This document shows, piece by piece, positions 13,926 through 23,188 of a stretch of 27,331 nucleotides of DNA. Location of the stretch: the NCBI GenBank assembly GCA_038043305.1, contig JBBTCG010000087.1, positions 1-27,331 of the forward strand, written 5' to 3'. A program made the translations under genes and the position numbers. Within the stretch, counting starts at the first letter, position 1, and every line of letters begins with the position of its first letter. The stretch comes from JACRCE01 sp038043305. GTDB lineage: Bacteria; Desulfobacterota; GWC2-55-46. Below the pieces are notes generated by a model. That model saw nothing but the letters and a program-made list of their open reading frames with translations. It had not been told where the DNA came from and did not search any database.

Positions 13926-16661
13926 ATGGGTATGGATTTTAATAGGTACGCCGCGTTGGTTGAACATCTCAAGGCCGGCATCCCGGTGCTCACGGTGAAC
14001 GCGAGGCTTGCAAGGCATCTGCTTAACGTCTGGGGCGAGAAGATGCGCTCATCCGGGCTTGACGCATGGCCTACGCCCTTATGTCTGTTGCTTGGCGCGT
14101 GGATGGAGACTCTTTTGCTGGACGCCGGCGGCGATGAGGCCGTGTTGGGTGAAGCGCCCAGCGCGGTCCTGTGGGAGGAGATCGTGGCCCATGAGGCGGA
14201 CTCATCATCGCAAGGCGGCATGATGTTCGGAAAGGCCGCCTCCAAAGCGGCGATGGAGGCGTATTCGCTGATGACCGAATATCGCATCCCCGTTCCTTCG
14301 CAAGGAGATCGGTTTTATCTTACGGATGAGACAAGGGCGTTCTCACGATGGACGCGGCGATACGAAGGCGCTCTCAAGGGGCTTGGATTCATCGCAGGGT
14401 CTAAATTGCCGCTCGTGCTTGCGGCTCTTGTGTCAAAAGGGGCGGTTAAACTCCCCGGGGCCATTGTCCTTGCGGGATTCGATGAGCTGACCCCGGCGGC
14501 CTCAAAGTTCATTGACGCCGTAAAGGCGGCGGGGACAAAGGTTGACCATTGGACGCCCCTTTTATGGCAAGTCGGCGCGCTCCAATCAGAGGCGGTGGAG
14601 ATTCGCGGGTACGATGACGAGCTTGACGAGGTTCGTCAGGCCGCAAGATGGGCGCGCGCGGCTCTTTCAGACGCCCCCGGCTTGACGATAGGCTTTATCG
14701 CGCCTCAGCTTGAACGTTACAGGGAGATAGTTAACAGGGAATTTGCCGCTGAACTCGACCCTGAGTCCGTGCTTCCATCGGGAAGACGCTCTGCGTCATT
14801 CAACATCTCTCTTGGCGCGCCCCTTGCCCATGAGCCGCTTGTCAACTCCGCGTTGGACTTACTGTCCATCGGGCATGGGGCAATCGCCGTAAGGGCGTTG
14901 TCGGCCGCGATGATGTCGCCGTATTTCGCCGTTGACGCCGAGCATCTTTTACTCAGCCGCATTGACCTTGAACTAAGGGAGGACAACAGACGGAGCGCGA
15001 CCATGTACGAGTTGCGTCAAAGGATTGATAGGCACGGCAGCGGGCTTCTGGCGGCGCGTATGGATGCGTGGCTCAATTGGCTCCGTCAAGCAGGCGCGAA
15101 AAAAACGCCCGGTCAATGGGCGCATGATTTTACCGCGCTTCTAAAGTCCATTGGCTGGCTTGGCGCGCTCCGGCTTACGAGCGAGGAGTATCAGGCCTTT
15201 ACCAAGTGGAACGCGCTGCTTGCCGATCTTGCGATGCTTGATGATCTGCTTGGGCGGATAAGCAGGGCTGAGGCGAGCGCAAAACTCCGCTCAATGGCCT
15301 CAAGTAGGATGCACCAGAGAGAGACCCCGGACTGTCGCATACAGGTGCTTGGGATGCTTGAGTCGGTCGGGCTCTATTTTGACAGGATATGGCTCATGGG
15401 CTGCACAGAGTCAGCCTTGCCTGCTGCCCCGTCGCCCAACCCGTTCATACCCATGGAACTTCAAAAACGATACGGCCTGCCGCGCTCAACCCATGACAAA
15501 GAGCTTGCCTTTGCAAGAAAGGCGCTGGAGAGGATTGTCAGGAGCGCGCCCGCTGTAATTGCAAGCTATCCTAAAAGAGTCAGTGGAGAGGAGCGGATAT
15601 GCAGGCCCAGTGCGCTTCTTACGGAGGGCGCAGGGGTTTATTGTCCAAGGATTGACAACGACAGCACCATTAAAAAGTCTGTCCACAGGGCGGCTTCGCT
15701 TGTCCATGCCGTGCCGGACTCTTTTCGTGTGCCTGTTTTAGAGGCGGAGCTTGCCGCGATACGCGGCGGCACCACGATCCTGAAAGATCAGTCTCTGTGT
15801 CCGTTTCGCGCCTTTGCCTTTCATCGTCTCGGGGCCCATCCGTTCCCGACGCCGGAGTACGGCCTGAGCCGGATGGAACAGGGCAGGATACTGCATAACG
15901 CGCTGGAGGCGTTTTGGAAGAAGACAGGAGATTCAGGGGCGCTGAAAAAGATAATGGAACACGGCGCTCTCAGCGATTATATCTCCGATATAGCTGACGG
16001 AGCGTTGAAGGCTCTGGGGCGCGCTCTTGCCCCACGGCTCATGGAGTTGGAAAAGGATAGGCTCGTAAAACTCATCAAGGACTGGGTGCAGGTGGAACTC
16101 AGGCGCGGGCCGTTCAAGGTAAAGGCCGTTGAGGTTGAGAAAGAGTTAAACCTTTGCGGGCTGACGTTGACCAGCCGTTTGGACAGGGTTGACGTGCTTG
16201 AGGACGGCAAAGAGGTGATCATTGACTACAAGAGCGGGGTTGTGAAAAGGGGCGCATGGGCAGCGCCGAGGCCGCGTGAGCCGCAGCTTCTCGTCTACTC
16301 TCTTACCGGCAGTTTTGACGCGATATCATTTGCAAGGCTCTCTCCCGGCGAGTGCAGGTTCGTGGGCCTCTCAGGCGAAGAGTTTGGCATGGACGGCGTA
16401 AAGCCGCTTGAAAAGCTGACCAAGCGTGAAAGGTCGTCGTTTCCCGGCAGCTGGGACGCGCTCATGGCTCAGTGGAAGGCCGTTGTTGAGCGGCTTGCCA
16501 AGGAGTTCATGGCAGGCGCCGTCCAAGTTGACCCTAATCCTGAATTGAAGGGGAGGCTCTCCCCGTGCGAACACTGCGGCCTTGACGCGCTGTGCAGGAA
16601 GGCCGAGGTCGGACTTGGCAACGCCGACGACGAAAATGGTGAGGATGAAGATGCCGATTGA
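13926..16661 (+). CDS. addB: AddB-like PD-(D/E)XK nuclease, DNA repair
   Basis: A 911-aa protein resembling the AddB-like family annotated as probable DNA repair protein. An inactive helicase-like body leads to a C-terminal RecB-type nuclease: Asp753 in SRLDRVD, Asp767 and Lys769 in IDYKSG, then Gln and Tyr of EPQLLVYSL. Cys625 (DQSLCPF) with Cys881, Cys884 and Cys890 (CEHCGLDALC) match the AddB iron-sulfur staple that clamps the nuclease domain. Expected role: one nuclease arm of a helicase-nuclease that resects double-strand breaks for recombination. The start is uncertain (ATG 13926 or 13932) because no good ribosome-binding site is seen. The 3' end overlaps the AddA-like gene by 11 nt. 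The acidic tail DDENGEDEDAD is notable. Similarity to AddB proper is distant in the N-terminal part. Confidence 0.85.
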   Translation: MGMDFNRYAALVEHLKAGIPVLTVNARLARHLLNVWGEKMRSSGLDAWPTPLCLLLGAWMETLLLDAGGDEAVLGEAPSAVLWEEIVAHEADSSSQGGMMFGKAASKAAMEAYSLMTEYRIPVPSQGDRFYLTDETRAFSRWTRRYEGALKGLGFIAGSKLPLVLAALVSKGAVKLPGAIVLAGFDELTPAASKFIDAVKAAGTKVDHWTPLLWQVGALQSEAVEIRGYDDELDEVRQAARWARAALSDAPGLTIGFIAPQLERYREIVNREFAAELDPESVLPSGRRSASFNISLGAPLAHEPLVNSALDLLSIGHGAIAVRALSAAMMSPYFAVDAEHLLLSRIDLELREDNRRSATMYELRQRIDRHGSGLLAARMDAWLNWLRQAGAKKTPGQWAHDFTALLKSIGWLGALRLTSEEYQAFTKWNALLADLAMLDDLLGRISRAEASAKLRSMASSRMHQRETPDCRIQVLGMLESVGLYFDRIWLMGCTESALPAAPSPNPFIPMELQKRYGLPRSTHDKELAFARKALERIVRSAPAVIASYPKRVSGEERICRPSALLTEGAGVYCPRIDNDSTIKKSVHRAASLVHAVPDSFRVPVLEAELAAIRGGTTILKDQSLCPFRAFAFHRLGAHPFPTPEYGLSRMEQGRILHNALEAFWKKTGDSGALKKIMEHGALSDYISDIADGALKALGRALAPRLMELEKDRLVKLIKDWVQVELRRGPFKVKAVEVEKELNLCGLTLTSRLDRVDVLEDGKEVIIDYKSGVVKRGAWAAPRPREPQLLVYSLTGSFDAISFARLSPGECRFVGLSGEEFGMDGVKPLEKLTKRERSSFPGSWDALMAQWKAVVERLAKEFMAGAVQVDPNPELKGRLSPCEHCGLDALCRKAEVGLGNADDENGEDEDAD

Positions 16662-19600
16662 CTTATCCGTACCGGACGCCGTTGAAAGGGAGAGGGCATT
16701 AGACCCTTGCGCCTCCTTCATAGTCTCTGCCCCGGCAGGCTCAGGCAAGACAGAGCTTTTGATGCAAAGGTTTTTGAGGCTCCTTGCCGTTGTAGAGCGG
16801 CCTGAGGAGATAGTTGCAATGACCTTTACAAGGAAGGCCGCTTCTGAGATGCAAGGCCGGATAATCGCCGCGCTCCGATACAAGGGTGGCCGCGCGGCTC
16901 AGGACGATGAGCCACTCTCGCCGTATGAATTGTCAAGGATGGGCCTTGCGCGTACCGTGCTTGAGCGCGCCGCTGAAAAGGGGTGGGACATCCTTGCTAA
17001 TCCGGGCAGGCTGAAGGTGCAGACCATTGACTCGTTTTGCGCCTCCATCGTGCGGCAGATGCCGGTGCTGTCCCGCATGGGCGCTTATGCGTCAGTAAGC
17101 GACAGCCCGGCCGAGTTGTATCTTGAGGCCGCAAGACGCACCGTTGAGACCGCTGAAGACGACGGGGACGAGGCCGCCTCAGTAATATGCGCGCTGAAAC
17201 TCCTCGACAACTCTACCGCCGCTCTGACCGACAGACTTGCCGCGATGCTGGAAAAAAGAGACCAGTGGATGCGGCACGTAAGCGGCGCAGAGCCGGACAC
17301 GGAGTTGAGGAGTCGGCTTGAAGAGCCGCTAAAGGAAGCCGTTGAAGCCGCCATTAAAGGGGTTATTGACGCCCTTCCAACGTTCCTTGAGCCTCGGCTT
17401 ATCGCTGCGATCAGGTACGCGGCGGCCAATGGCGATGATAAAAGGTCATTGGACGTATTAACCCTGCCGACAACAAGCGCCGATGAGTTGGGGCGCTGGC
17501 AGGCGATACAAAGGCTTCTTTTGACCGATGACGGTGAATGGCGCAAAACCGTAAACGTCAAGAACGGTTTTCCAGCGGGCAAGGCGGGCAAGGAGAGAAA
17601 GGATGACTTTCTTGAACTCATTGCCGCGCTCTCTGAACAGGACGGCCTTCTTGAAAGGCTGGCCGCCTTGAAGCGCGTTTGCGCTCCGGCGTATACGGAC
17701 GAGGAGTGGCGCACCCTCTCAGCGCTTATTCATCTGCTCCCAGCGGCGGTTAAGCGTCTCGAAGAGGTGTTCATGGAGAGGCGCGAGGTGGACTTTCAGG
17801 CGATTGCGCTTGCGGCCATAGAGGCGCTCGGCACGGACGAGGCGCCGACCGACCTTATGCTTATCCTGGATTGGAGGATCCGCCACATACTCGTTGATGA
17901 ATATCAGGATACGTCTTATACGCAGCTTGCGCTCCTCAACGCCCTTGTCCGGGGATGGGAGAGGGGCGACGGCAGGACCCTGTTTGTCGTTGGAGACCCG
18001 ATGCAGGCGATATTCCAGTTCAGGGACTCTGACGTGGGGCTTTTTCTCGATGCGAAACGCAACGGCATCGGGGGCGTCAATCTTACCCCAGTTGACCTCA
18101 GGAGCAACTTCAGGTCTACTTCAGTCCTCGTGGACTGGGTGAACAACGCCTTTGGTCAGGCCATGCCTCCAAAGGATGACGCAACAGTCGGCGCGATACG
18201 ATATTCTCCGTCAAGCTCAGTTATCCCCGGAGGCGCGTTGCCCGCGATTACGCTCTTTGCCGGTCGCGCCGACGCAACGGAGGCGGACAGGATTATATCC
18301 TTGATAAAAGATATCCCCGCTGACGAAAGCGTTGCCGTGCTCTGCAGGTCGCGCTCCCATGCCGCGCTTCTCGTGTCCGCGTTGAAAAAAGAGGGCGTCC
18401 CATTCAGGGCGCAGGACTTTGACCAGCTCTGGCGCACCCCGGTAGTGCAGGATTTGTATGCGCTCGCAAGGGCGCTGGCGCATCCTTACGACAGGGTGGC
18501 TTGGCTTGCCATGCTTCGCTCGCCGCTTTGCGGCATGAGACTCGCTGACCTTCTCCACCTTTCCGCCGGTGATTCTAAAAGTGCGGTATGGACGCTTCTC
18601 AATGACCATGAGCGTTTGAACGGCCTCTCAGAGGACGGACGAGGCCGCGCCCTACATATCCACGAGCGTGTGCATAAGGCATTGAGCCTTGTCGGAAGGG
18701 TTGACTTTAGATGGCTTGTGGAGGGGCTGTGGATAGAAGTCGGCGGCCCGGCCGCAGCGCGGGACGAGGCAGGGATGAAGGACGCCGAGGCGTTCTTCAG
18801 GGTTATCGAATCCGTGTCAATGGCGGGCGGCCTTGACGCCTTCAAGGACGCGGAGGCAAGGTTAAAGGCGCTCTATGCCTCTCATGCCGCGCCTGATGCG
18901 CGCATTGACATCATGACCATACATAAGGCAAAAGGGCTCGAATTCGATAACGTTATACTGCCCATGCTTGGCAGGCGGCCTCAGACGGAAAGGAAAAAGC
19001 TCCTCCTGTGGTTTGAAAGAGAGGAGAGCCTTTTGCTTGCGCCGATGGAGAAAAAAGACGCCTCGTGCTCAAGCGGCGTGTATGACTATCTCCGTCGTAT
19101 GCACGAGGCAAAAGCCGACCTTGAACAAGCGCGGCTTTTTTACGTGGCCTGCACACGGGCAAGGAAACGGCTGTATCTCTTCGGCCATGCCGGTATCACG
19201 GTTGACAAAAAATCTTTTTTCGCCTTGATACGCGGCCTGTTGCCTGATCCAGAGGTGACCCCGCCTTCCGAAACGGCGCAAGAGGGGCGGGCTGTTCAAC
19301 CTTTATTGAGAAGGCTGCCCTGCCCGTTTACGCTTCCTTATGTCCCGCCAGCGATTGCCTCAGGGGCAACGCCGGATGCCGCGAGCGACGACCCGGTGTT
19401 CGACTGGGCCGGGGCGCGGATACGGCATATCGGAACCGTGGTGCATCGTTGTCTTGCCATGATCGCAAGGCAAGGGCTTGACAGATGGGATGCTGGCCGC
19501 GTCAAGGCGGGAAAAAACAGGATAACGGCGCACCTCAAGTCTCTTGGCCTTAACGCGCATGACGCCGGGGTCTCGGCCGATGACTGCATCGCGGCCATTG

Positions 19601-19929
19601 CAAGGACATTGAAGGACGCAAGGGGACGCTGGCTGCTTGAGGCGCATCCTGAGCAGGCCGCTGAATGGCCGATAACGTCCGTCGTCGGCAATAGATTCGT
19701 CAAATCCGTGATTGACAGGACGTTTGTCGCAGACGGCGTAAGATGGATTGTTGACTACAAGACCGGCGTTCACGAAGGCGGCGGCCTCGACGAGTTCATA
19801 AAAAACGAGAAGGAAAGATACGCCCCGCAATTGGAGCGCTACGGCGTCGCTCTCATAGCGCTTGGCGAAACAAGGGAGATACGAAAGGGGTTATACTATC
19901 CGGCTCATTCGGCGTGGATCGAGTGGTAG
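16651..19929 (+). CDS. addA: AddA-like UvrD/RecB-family helicase-nuclease
   Basis: A 1092-aa SF1 helicase fused to a nuclease. Motifs in order: Walker A APAGSGKT (27-34), TFTRKAASEM, TIDSF, DEYQD (416-420), GDPMQAIFQFR, LRSNFRST, TIHKAKGLEF (from 756) and FYVACTRA. The C-terminus has a RecB-type nuclease with VIDRTF and IVDYKTG (Asp1035, Lys1037), then PQLERYGVAL. Known AddAB enzymes unwind and cut broken DNA ends before RecA loading; the overlapping AddB-like gene makes this the likely partner. ATG 16651 is chosen because GAGGA (16641-16645) precedes it and the protein then starts MPIDLSVPDA; in-frame starts at 16582, 16636 and 16645 are possible. The last base of the stop codon is the first base of a hairpin repeat. 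Confidence 0.92.
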   Translation: MPIDLSVPDAVERERALDPCASFIVSAPAGSGKTELLMQRFLRLLAVVERPEEIVAMTFTRKAASEMQGRIIAALRYKGGRAAQDDEPLSPYELSRMGLARTVLERAAEKGWDILANPGRLKVQTIDSFCASIVRQMPVLSRMGAYASVSDSPAELYLEAARRTVETAEDDGDEAASVICALKLLDNSTAALTDRLAAMLEKRDQWMRHVSGAEPDTELRSRLEEPLKEAVEAAIKGVIDALPTFLEPRLIAAIRYAAANGDDKRSLDVLTLPTTSADELGRWQAIQRLLLTDDGEWRKTVNVKNGFPAGKAGKERKDDFLELIAALSEQDGLLERLAALKRVCAPAYTDEEWRTLSALIHLLPAAVKRLEEVFMERREVDFQAIALAAIEALGTDEAPTDLMLILDWRIRHILVDEYQDTSYTQLALLNALVRGWERGDGRTLFVVGDPMQAIFQFRDSDVGLFLDAKRNGIGGVNLTPVDLRSNFRSTSVLVDWVNNAFGQAMPPKDDATVGAIRYSPSSSVIPGGALPAITLFAGRADATEADRIISLIKDIPADESVAVLCRSRSHAALLVSALKKEGVPFRAQDFDQLWRTPVVQDLYALARALAHPYDRVAWLAMLRSPLCGMRLADLLHLSAGDSKSAVWTLLNDHERLNGLSEDGRGRALHIHERVHKALSLVGRVDFRWLVEGLWIEVGGPAAARDEAGMKDAEAFFRVIESVSMAGGLDAFKDAEARLKALYASHAAPDARIDIMTIHKAKGLEFDNVILPMLGRRPQTERKKLLLWFEREESLLLAPMEKKDASCSSGVYDYLRRMHEAKADLEQARLFYVACTRARKRLYLFGHAGITVDKKSFFALIRGLLPDPEVTPPSETAQEGRAVQPLLRRLPCPFTLPYVPPAIASGATPDAASDDPVFDWAGARIRHIGTVVHRCLAMIARQGLDRWDAGRVKAGKNRITAHLKSLGLNAHDAGVSADDCIAAIARTLKDARGRWLLEAHPEQAAEWPITSVVGNRFVKSVIDRTFVADGVRWIVDYKTGVHEGGGLDEFIKNEKERYAPQLERYGVALIALGETREIRKGLYYPAHSAWIEW

Positions 19930-19980
19930 CCCGCCTTTTTGAAAAAAAGGCGGGCCAAAAAACTTTAATAGGGAATAAAC
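19929..19980 (-). repeat. 52-nt hairpin repeat, copy 2 (inverted)
   Basis: On the + strand a 12-bp stem GCCCGCCTTTTT (19929-19940) pairs with 19944-19955 around GAA, starting at the last base of the addA stop. The reverse complement matches 3-54. The flank agrees at 24 of 26 positions. In the stem, T-A, T-A and A-T pairs of copy 1 appear as C-G, C-G and G-C here, so pairing is conserved while sequence changes. After the stem the + strand reads CCAAAAAACTTT, not a T-tract. Confidence 0.75.
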
Positions 19981-20002
19981 AGTCGGGTTGACGAATACAA
20001 AT

Positions 20003-20058
20003 ATTACCCGTGCGGCTTACACCCCCTCACCCCAACCCTCTCCCCGATGGGGAGAGGG
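20003..20058. repeat. Intergenic repeat with CCCTCTCCCC palindrome
   Basis: Two joined parts. ATTACCCGTGCGGCTTACAC and the next two bases (20003-20024) recur inverted at 27310-27331 with one mismatch. The following CCCTCACCCCAACCCTCTCC-type stretch ends in a perfect 10-bp hairpin CCCTCTCCCC/GGGGAGAGGG (20036-20045 with 20049-20058, loop GAT). From memory, similar palindromes are widespread intergenic repeats in many bacteria. Confidence 0.7.
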
Positions 20059-20076
20059 AGATGTGGCAAAAAATAA

Positions 20077-20107
20077 TTGCAAAAACCGACGATTTAAGGG
20101 ATATTAT
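20077..20107 (+). promoter_or_regulatory. Possible promoter of the tadA/nucleotide-sugar genes
   Basis: TTGCAA (20077-20082), 19-bp spacer and TATTAT (20102-20107). The spacer is longer than ideal. Placement just after the repeats and 36 nt before tadA makes sense. Confidence 0.35.
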
Positions 20108-20142
20108 ACTGCTGATTAACCTATTTCAATCCCTTGGAATCA

Positions 20143-20634
20143 ATGCAAATACACGAGGACGTTGACGCCTTTTTCATGGCAAAGGCGCTAAGAGAGGCTC
20201 AAAAGGCCGCGAAAAAAAGGGAAGTCCCCATTGGCGCGGTCATGGTCATGGGCGATGAGGTCGTCTCCCGCGCTCATAACCTGAGAGAATCCGGCGCTGA
20301 CCCTTTGGCTCATGCCGAGATGATTGTCCTGAGGCGCGCATCAAGAAGATTGAAGTCATGGCGCCTGGTGCGAACGACGCTCTACGTTACGCTTGAACCG
20401 TGCCTCATGTGCATGGGCACGATCATGCAGGCCCGCGTTCCAAGACTGGTGTTCGCGGCCTTTGACCCTAAGGCCGGGGCATGCGGCTCTATCTACGACG
20501 TGTCAAACGACCCAAGGCTAAACCATAGGGTGAGCGTTACGTCAAGGGTCATGGAGCTTGAGGCAACGAAGCTTTTAAAGGATTTTTTCAAGGCGCTTAG
20601 AATAGAAAAACGACAGGCCGGGAAAGGGCTATAG
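20143..20634 (+). CDS. tadA: tRNA-specific adenosine deaminase TadA
   Basis: A 163-aa cytidine/deoxycytidylate-deaminase-fold enzyme with zinc ligands His57 in HAE (Glu59 catalytic) and Cys87/Cys90 in PCLMC. The EVPIGAVMV strand and KARVPRLVF-like segment ARVPRLVFAAFDPKAGACGS are typical of TadA, which converts the wobble adenosine of tRNA-Arg(ACG) to inosine. Start: ATG 20143 is preferred; an in-frame TTG at 20134 adds three residues and neither has a good ribosome-binding site. It lies 2 nt upstream of the phosphomannomutase gene, so the two are co-transcribed, which seems a matter of gene packing rather than shared function. Confidence 0.94.
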   Translation: MQIHEDVDAFFMAKALREAQKAAKKREVPIGAVMVMGDEVVSRAHNLRESGADPLAHAEMIVLRRASRRLKSWRLVRTTLYVTLEPCLMCMGTIMQARVPRLVFAAFDPKAGACGSIYDVSNDPRLNHRVSVTSRVMELEATKLLKDFFKALRIEKRQAGKGL

Positions 20635-20636
20635 AA

Positions 20637-22091
20637 ATGGCTGCACTATCGGACGCTATCTTCAGGGAGTATGACATAAGGGGCATATTCGGCAAGGACC
20701 TTACGCCTGAGACGGCCGCCTTAATAGGCCGGGGCTATTGCCTGTATGCCGAAAGGCGCGGCGCGTTCGACCATAAGGACAAGCGATTGAAGATAACCGT
20801 TGGCAGGGACGTAAGGCTGAGTTCAACGGCGCTGAAGGACGCGCTCATCGGCGCGCTGACGTCAAGCGGCGTTGACTGCATTGACATAGGCGAGTGCCCT
20901 ACGCCTCTCCAGTATTTTTCCATGCGCGTGATTGACGGGGTTCAGGGCGGCGTGATGATAACCGGAAGCCACAACCCGCCTGAGTACAACGGGTTCAAGG
21001 TCAGCGTCGGCGCTGAGACCATACACGGCAAGGAGATACAGGAGTTAAAAAGGATAATACAGTCCGATTGTCTCGGCAAGCCGCCAAAGGCTCTTGGGCA
21101 GGGAAGCGTGGAGCGCGTTGACATAGTAGAGCGTTACGTCACTCACGCGGCCTCTCTTTTTGACTTGCCAGCTCTTCGTAAGCCCATTAAGGTAGTGCTT
21201 GATTCGGGCAACGGCACGGCAGGCCCGGTTGCCCCTACTCTGTTGAGGAGACTCGGATGCGAGGTGATAGAGCTTTTTTCGGAGCCTGACGGACGCTTCC
21301 CGAATCATCATCCAGACCCAACGGTAGAGGCCAACCTCAAGCATCTCATCGAGGCCGTGAGGCGCGAGAAGGCCGACTTCGGCGTATCTTATGACGGGGA
21401 CGCGGACAGGATCGGCGTCGTTGACGAGAAGGGCGCGGTCGTCTGGGGAGACAGGCTCATGGTAATCTTCTCAAGGGCGATACTCGCCGTCAATCCCGGC
21501 TCAATCATAGTCGGAGAGGTCAAGTGTTCGCAGACCATGTACGACGAGATAGCAAAGGCCGGAGGCGTCCCGGTCATGTGGAAGACCGGACACTCTCTCA
21601 TAAAGGCAAGGATGAAGGAGTTGAAGGCCGCAATGGCCGGCGAGATGAGCGGCCATATATTCTTCGCGGACAGGTACTTCGGCTTTGACGACGCGATATA
21701 CGCCTCATGCAGGCTGGTTGAGATAATGGCGAATATGCGCGCAAAGGATCCGGGGTTCGTATTCTCGAACCTTCTTGCCGGTCTGCCTGAGACGGTCGTT
21801 ACGCCGGAGATACGCATTGATTGCGCCGACGACAAAAAGTTCGAGGTCATCGAAAGGCTTGACAAGGCCGTGGGCGCGGGCAACAACGGCATACGAGTGA
21901 AGGACGTGATAAGGATAGACGGGTTGAGGATAAACTTCGACGGCGGCTGGGCGCTGGTGAGGGCGTCGAATACCCAGCCAGTGCTTGTGCTCAGGTTCGA
22001 GGCAACGGATAAGGCGCTCCTTGACAGGGCAAAGGCGTTTATGAAGGAGCGGCTTGAGGCGGTTGAACCGGGGCTCTCATCCGGCATATAA
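20637..22091 (+). CDS. manB: Phosphomannomutase/phosphoglucomutase (AlgC/ManB type)
   Basis: A 484-aa alpha-D-phosphohexomutase with all four family signatures: phosphoserine loop TGSHNPPEYNGFK (Ser111), metal loop DGDADRIG, sugar-specificity loop GEMSGH, and C-terminal phosphate-binding RASNTQP. It interconverts mannose-6-P and mannose-1-P, and/or glucose-6-P and glucose-1-P, in the cytosol. It can feed both downstream nucleotidyltransferases: glucose-1-P for RmlA and mannose-1-P for ManC. AAAGGG (20623-20628) precedes the ATG, which follows the tadA stop by 2 nt. Sugar specificity cannot be decided from sequence alone. Confidence 0.94.
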   Translation: MAALSDAIFREYDIRGIFGKDLTPETAALIGRGYCLYAERRGAFDHKDKRLKITVGRDVRLSSTALKDALIGALTSSGVDCIDIGECPTPLQYFSMRVIDGVQGGVMITGSHNPPEYNGFKVSVGAETIHGKEIQELKRIIQSDCLGKPPKALGQGSVERVDIVERYVTHAASLFDLPALRKPIKVVLDSGNGTAGPVAPTLLRRLGCEVIELFSEPDGRFPNHHPDPTVEANLKHLIEAVRREKADFGVSYDGDADRIGVVDEKGAVVWGDRLMVIFSRAILAVNPGSIIVGEVKCSQTMYDEIAKAGGVPVMWKTGHSLIKARMKELKAAMAGEMSGHIFFADRYFGFDDAIYASCRLVEIMANMRAKDPGFVFSNLLAGLPETVVTPEIRIDCADDKKFEVIERLDKAVGAGNNGIRVKDVIRIDGLRINFDGGWALVRASNTQPVLVLRFEATDKALLDRAKAFMKERLEAVEPGLSSGI

Positions 22092-22101
22092 GGTTTAAGG
22101 T

Positions 22102-23187
22102 ATGACAAAGACCATTGACATGAAGGCGCTGGTGCTTGCGGGCGGCAAGGGCACGAGGCTAAGGCCGCTGACCTACACCGGCGCAAAGCAGCTTATGCCG
22201 ATAGCGAACAGGCCCATACTATCCTACGTCTTTGACAACATAGCCGACGCGGGCATAAAGGAGGTCGGCGTCATCATCTCTCCAGAGACCGGAGAAGAGA
22301 TAAAGGCCGCGATGGGCGACGGCTCTTGCTGGGGGCTGGATATCACATATATCCTTCAGGCCGAGCCAAAGGGACTTGCCCACGCGGTGCTCACGGGGCG
22401 GCGTTTTCTTGGGGATTCCCCGTTCGTCATGTACCTTGGCGACAACCTCATCGGCTGCCGCATCCGCGATTTCGTCAAGACGTTTCGCTCCTCCCGCTCC
22501 GACGCCATGATACTGTTGAAGCCGGTTGATAATCCGTCCGCCTTCGGCGTCGCTGAGGTGGACGAGGCCGGCAAGATACTCGGGCTTGAGGAAAAGCCAG
22601 TTGAGCCAAGGAGCAACCTTGCGCTTGTCGGGGTCTACATATTCTCAAAGGCCATACACAAGGCCATTGACGGGATACGGCCGTCCGGCAGAGGCGAGCT
22701 TGAGATTACAGACGCGGTGCAACGGCTCATCGAGTTGAAAAGGCCGGTGAAAAGCTTCATCCTCGACACATGGTGGCTTGATACCGGAAAAAAGGACGAC
22801 CTCCTTGCGGCCAACACGGTGGTGCTTGACGAGTGGTTCAAACGCTCTCTGTCAGGCAGTATTGACGAGGCCTCAACCATAACCGGGCGTGTTACCGTTG
22901 AGGACGGCGCAATGATAAAAAACAGCACGCTTCGCGGCCCCATAGTCGTTGGCAGCGGGGCCGTCGTGGAGGACAGCTTCATAGGGCCTTTCACGAGCAT
23001 CGGCCCGGGCGCGGTCATAAGAGGATCAATCATTGAACATTCGGTTATTCTGGCCGGAGCCGAGATAACGGGCATTGCCCGGCTTGAGGACAGCCTCATA
23101 GGAAAAAACGCAAAGGTCATAAGATGCCTTCATAAGCACGAGGCTTTAAGGCTTATGTTGGGCGACGATTCCGTGGTAGAGGTTTGA
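22102..23187 (+). CDS. rmlA: Glucose-1-phosphate thymidylyltransferase, long RmlA type
   Basis: A 361-aa nucleotidyltransferase. The N-terminal Rossmann-like domain starts KALVLAGGKGTRLRPLT (nucleotide-binding G14-G-K-G-T-R19), with YLGDNLIG and LEEKPVEP further on. From about residue 245 a left-handed beta-helix follows, with hexapeptide-like repeats (ITGRVTVEDGAMIKNSTLRG). This matches the long RmlA form rather than the roughly 290-aa classical RmlA. Reaction: glucose-1-P plus dTTP to dTDP-glucose, the first step of dTDP-L-rhamnose synthesis. A second possible start is ATG 22120. The gene sits 10 nt after the mutase, and its stop is 1 nt before the next ATG. Other sugar-phosphate nucleotidyltransferases share this layout, so dTDP-glucose is inferred mainly from the rml neighbours. 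Confidence 0.9.
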   Translation: MTKTIDMKALVLAGGKGTRLRPLTYTGAKQLMPIANRPILSYVFDNIADAGIKEVGVIISPETGEEIKAAMGDGSCWGLDITYILQAEPKGLAHAVLTGRRFLGDSPFVMYLGDNLIGCRIRDFVKTFRSSRSDAMILLKPVDNPSAFGVAEVDEAGKILGLEEKPVEPRSNLALVGVYIFSKAIHKAIDGIRPSGRGELEITDAVQRLIELKRPVKSFILDTWWLDTGKKDDLLAANTVVLDEWFKRSLSGSIDEASTITGRVTVEDGAMIKNSTLRGPIVVGSGAVVEDSFIGPFTSIGPGAVIRGSIIEHSVILAGAEITGIARLEDSLIGKNAKVIRCLHKHEALRLMLGDDSVVEV

Positions 23188-23188
23188 C

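Noticed and set aside
16582..16650. Upstream starts for the AddA-like protein
   Set aside because: They would increase overlap with the AddB-like gene, and the best-placed ribosome-binding site is at 16641-16645.
19929..19955. Intrinsic terminator of the addA-like gene
   Set aside because: The stem is strong, but it is followed by CCAAAAAACTTT instead of a T-run, and an inverted related copy sits before a gene at 29-54.
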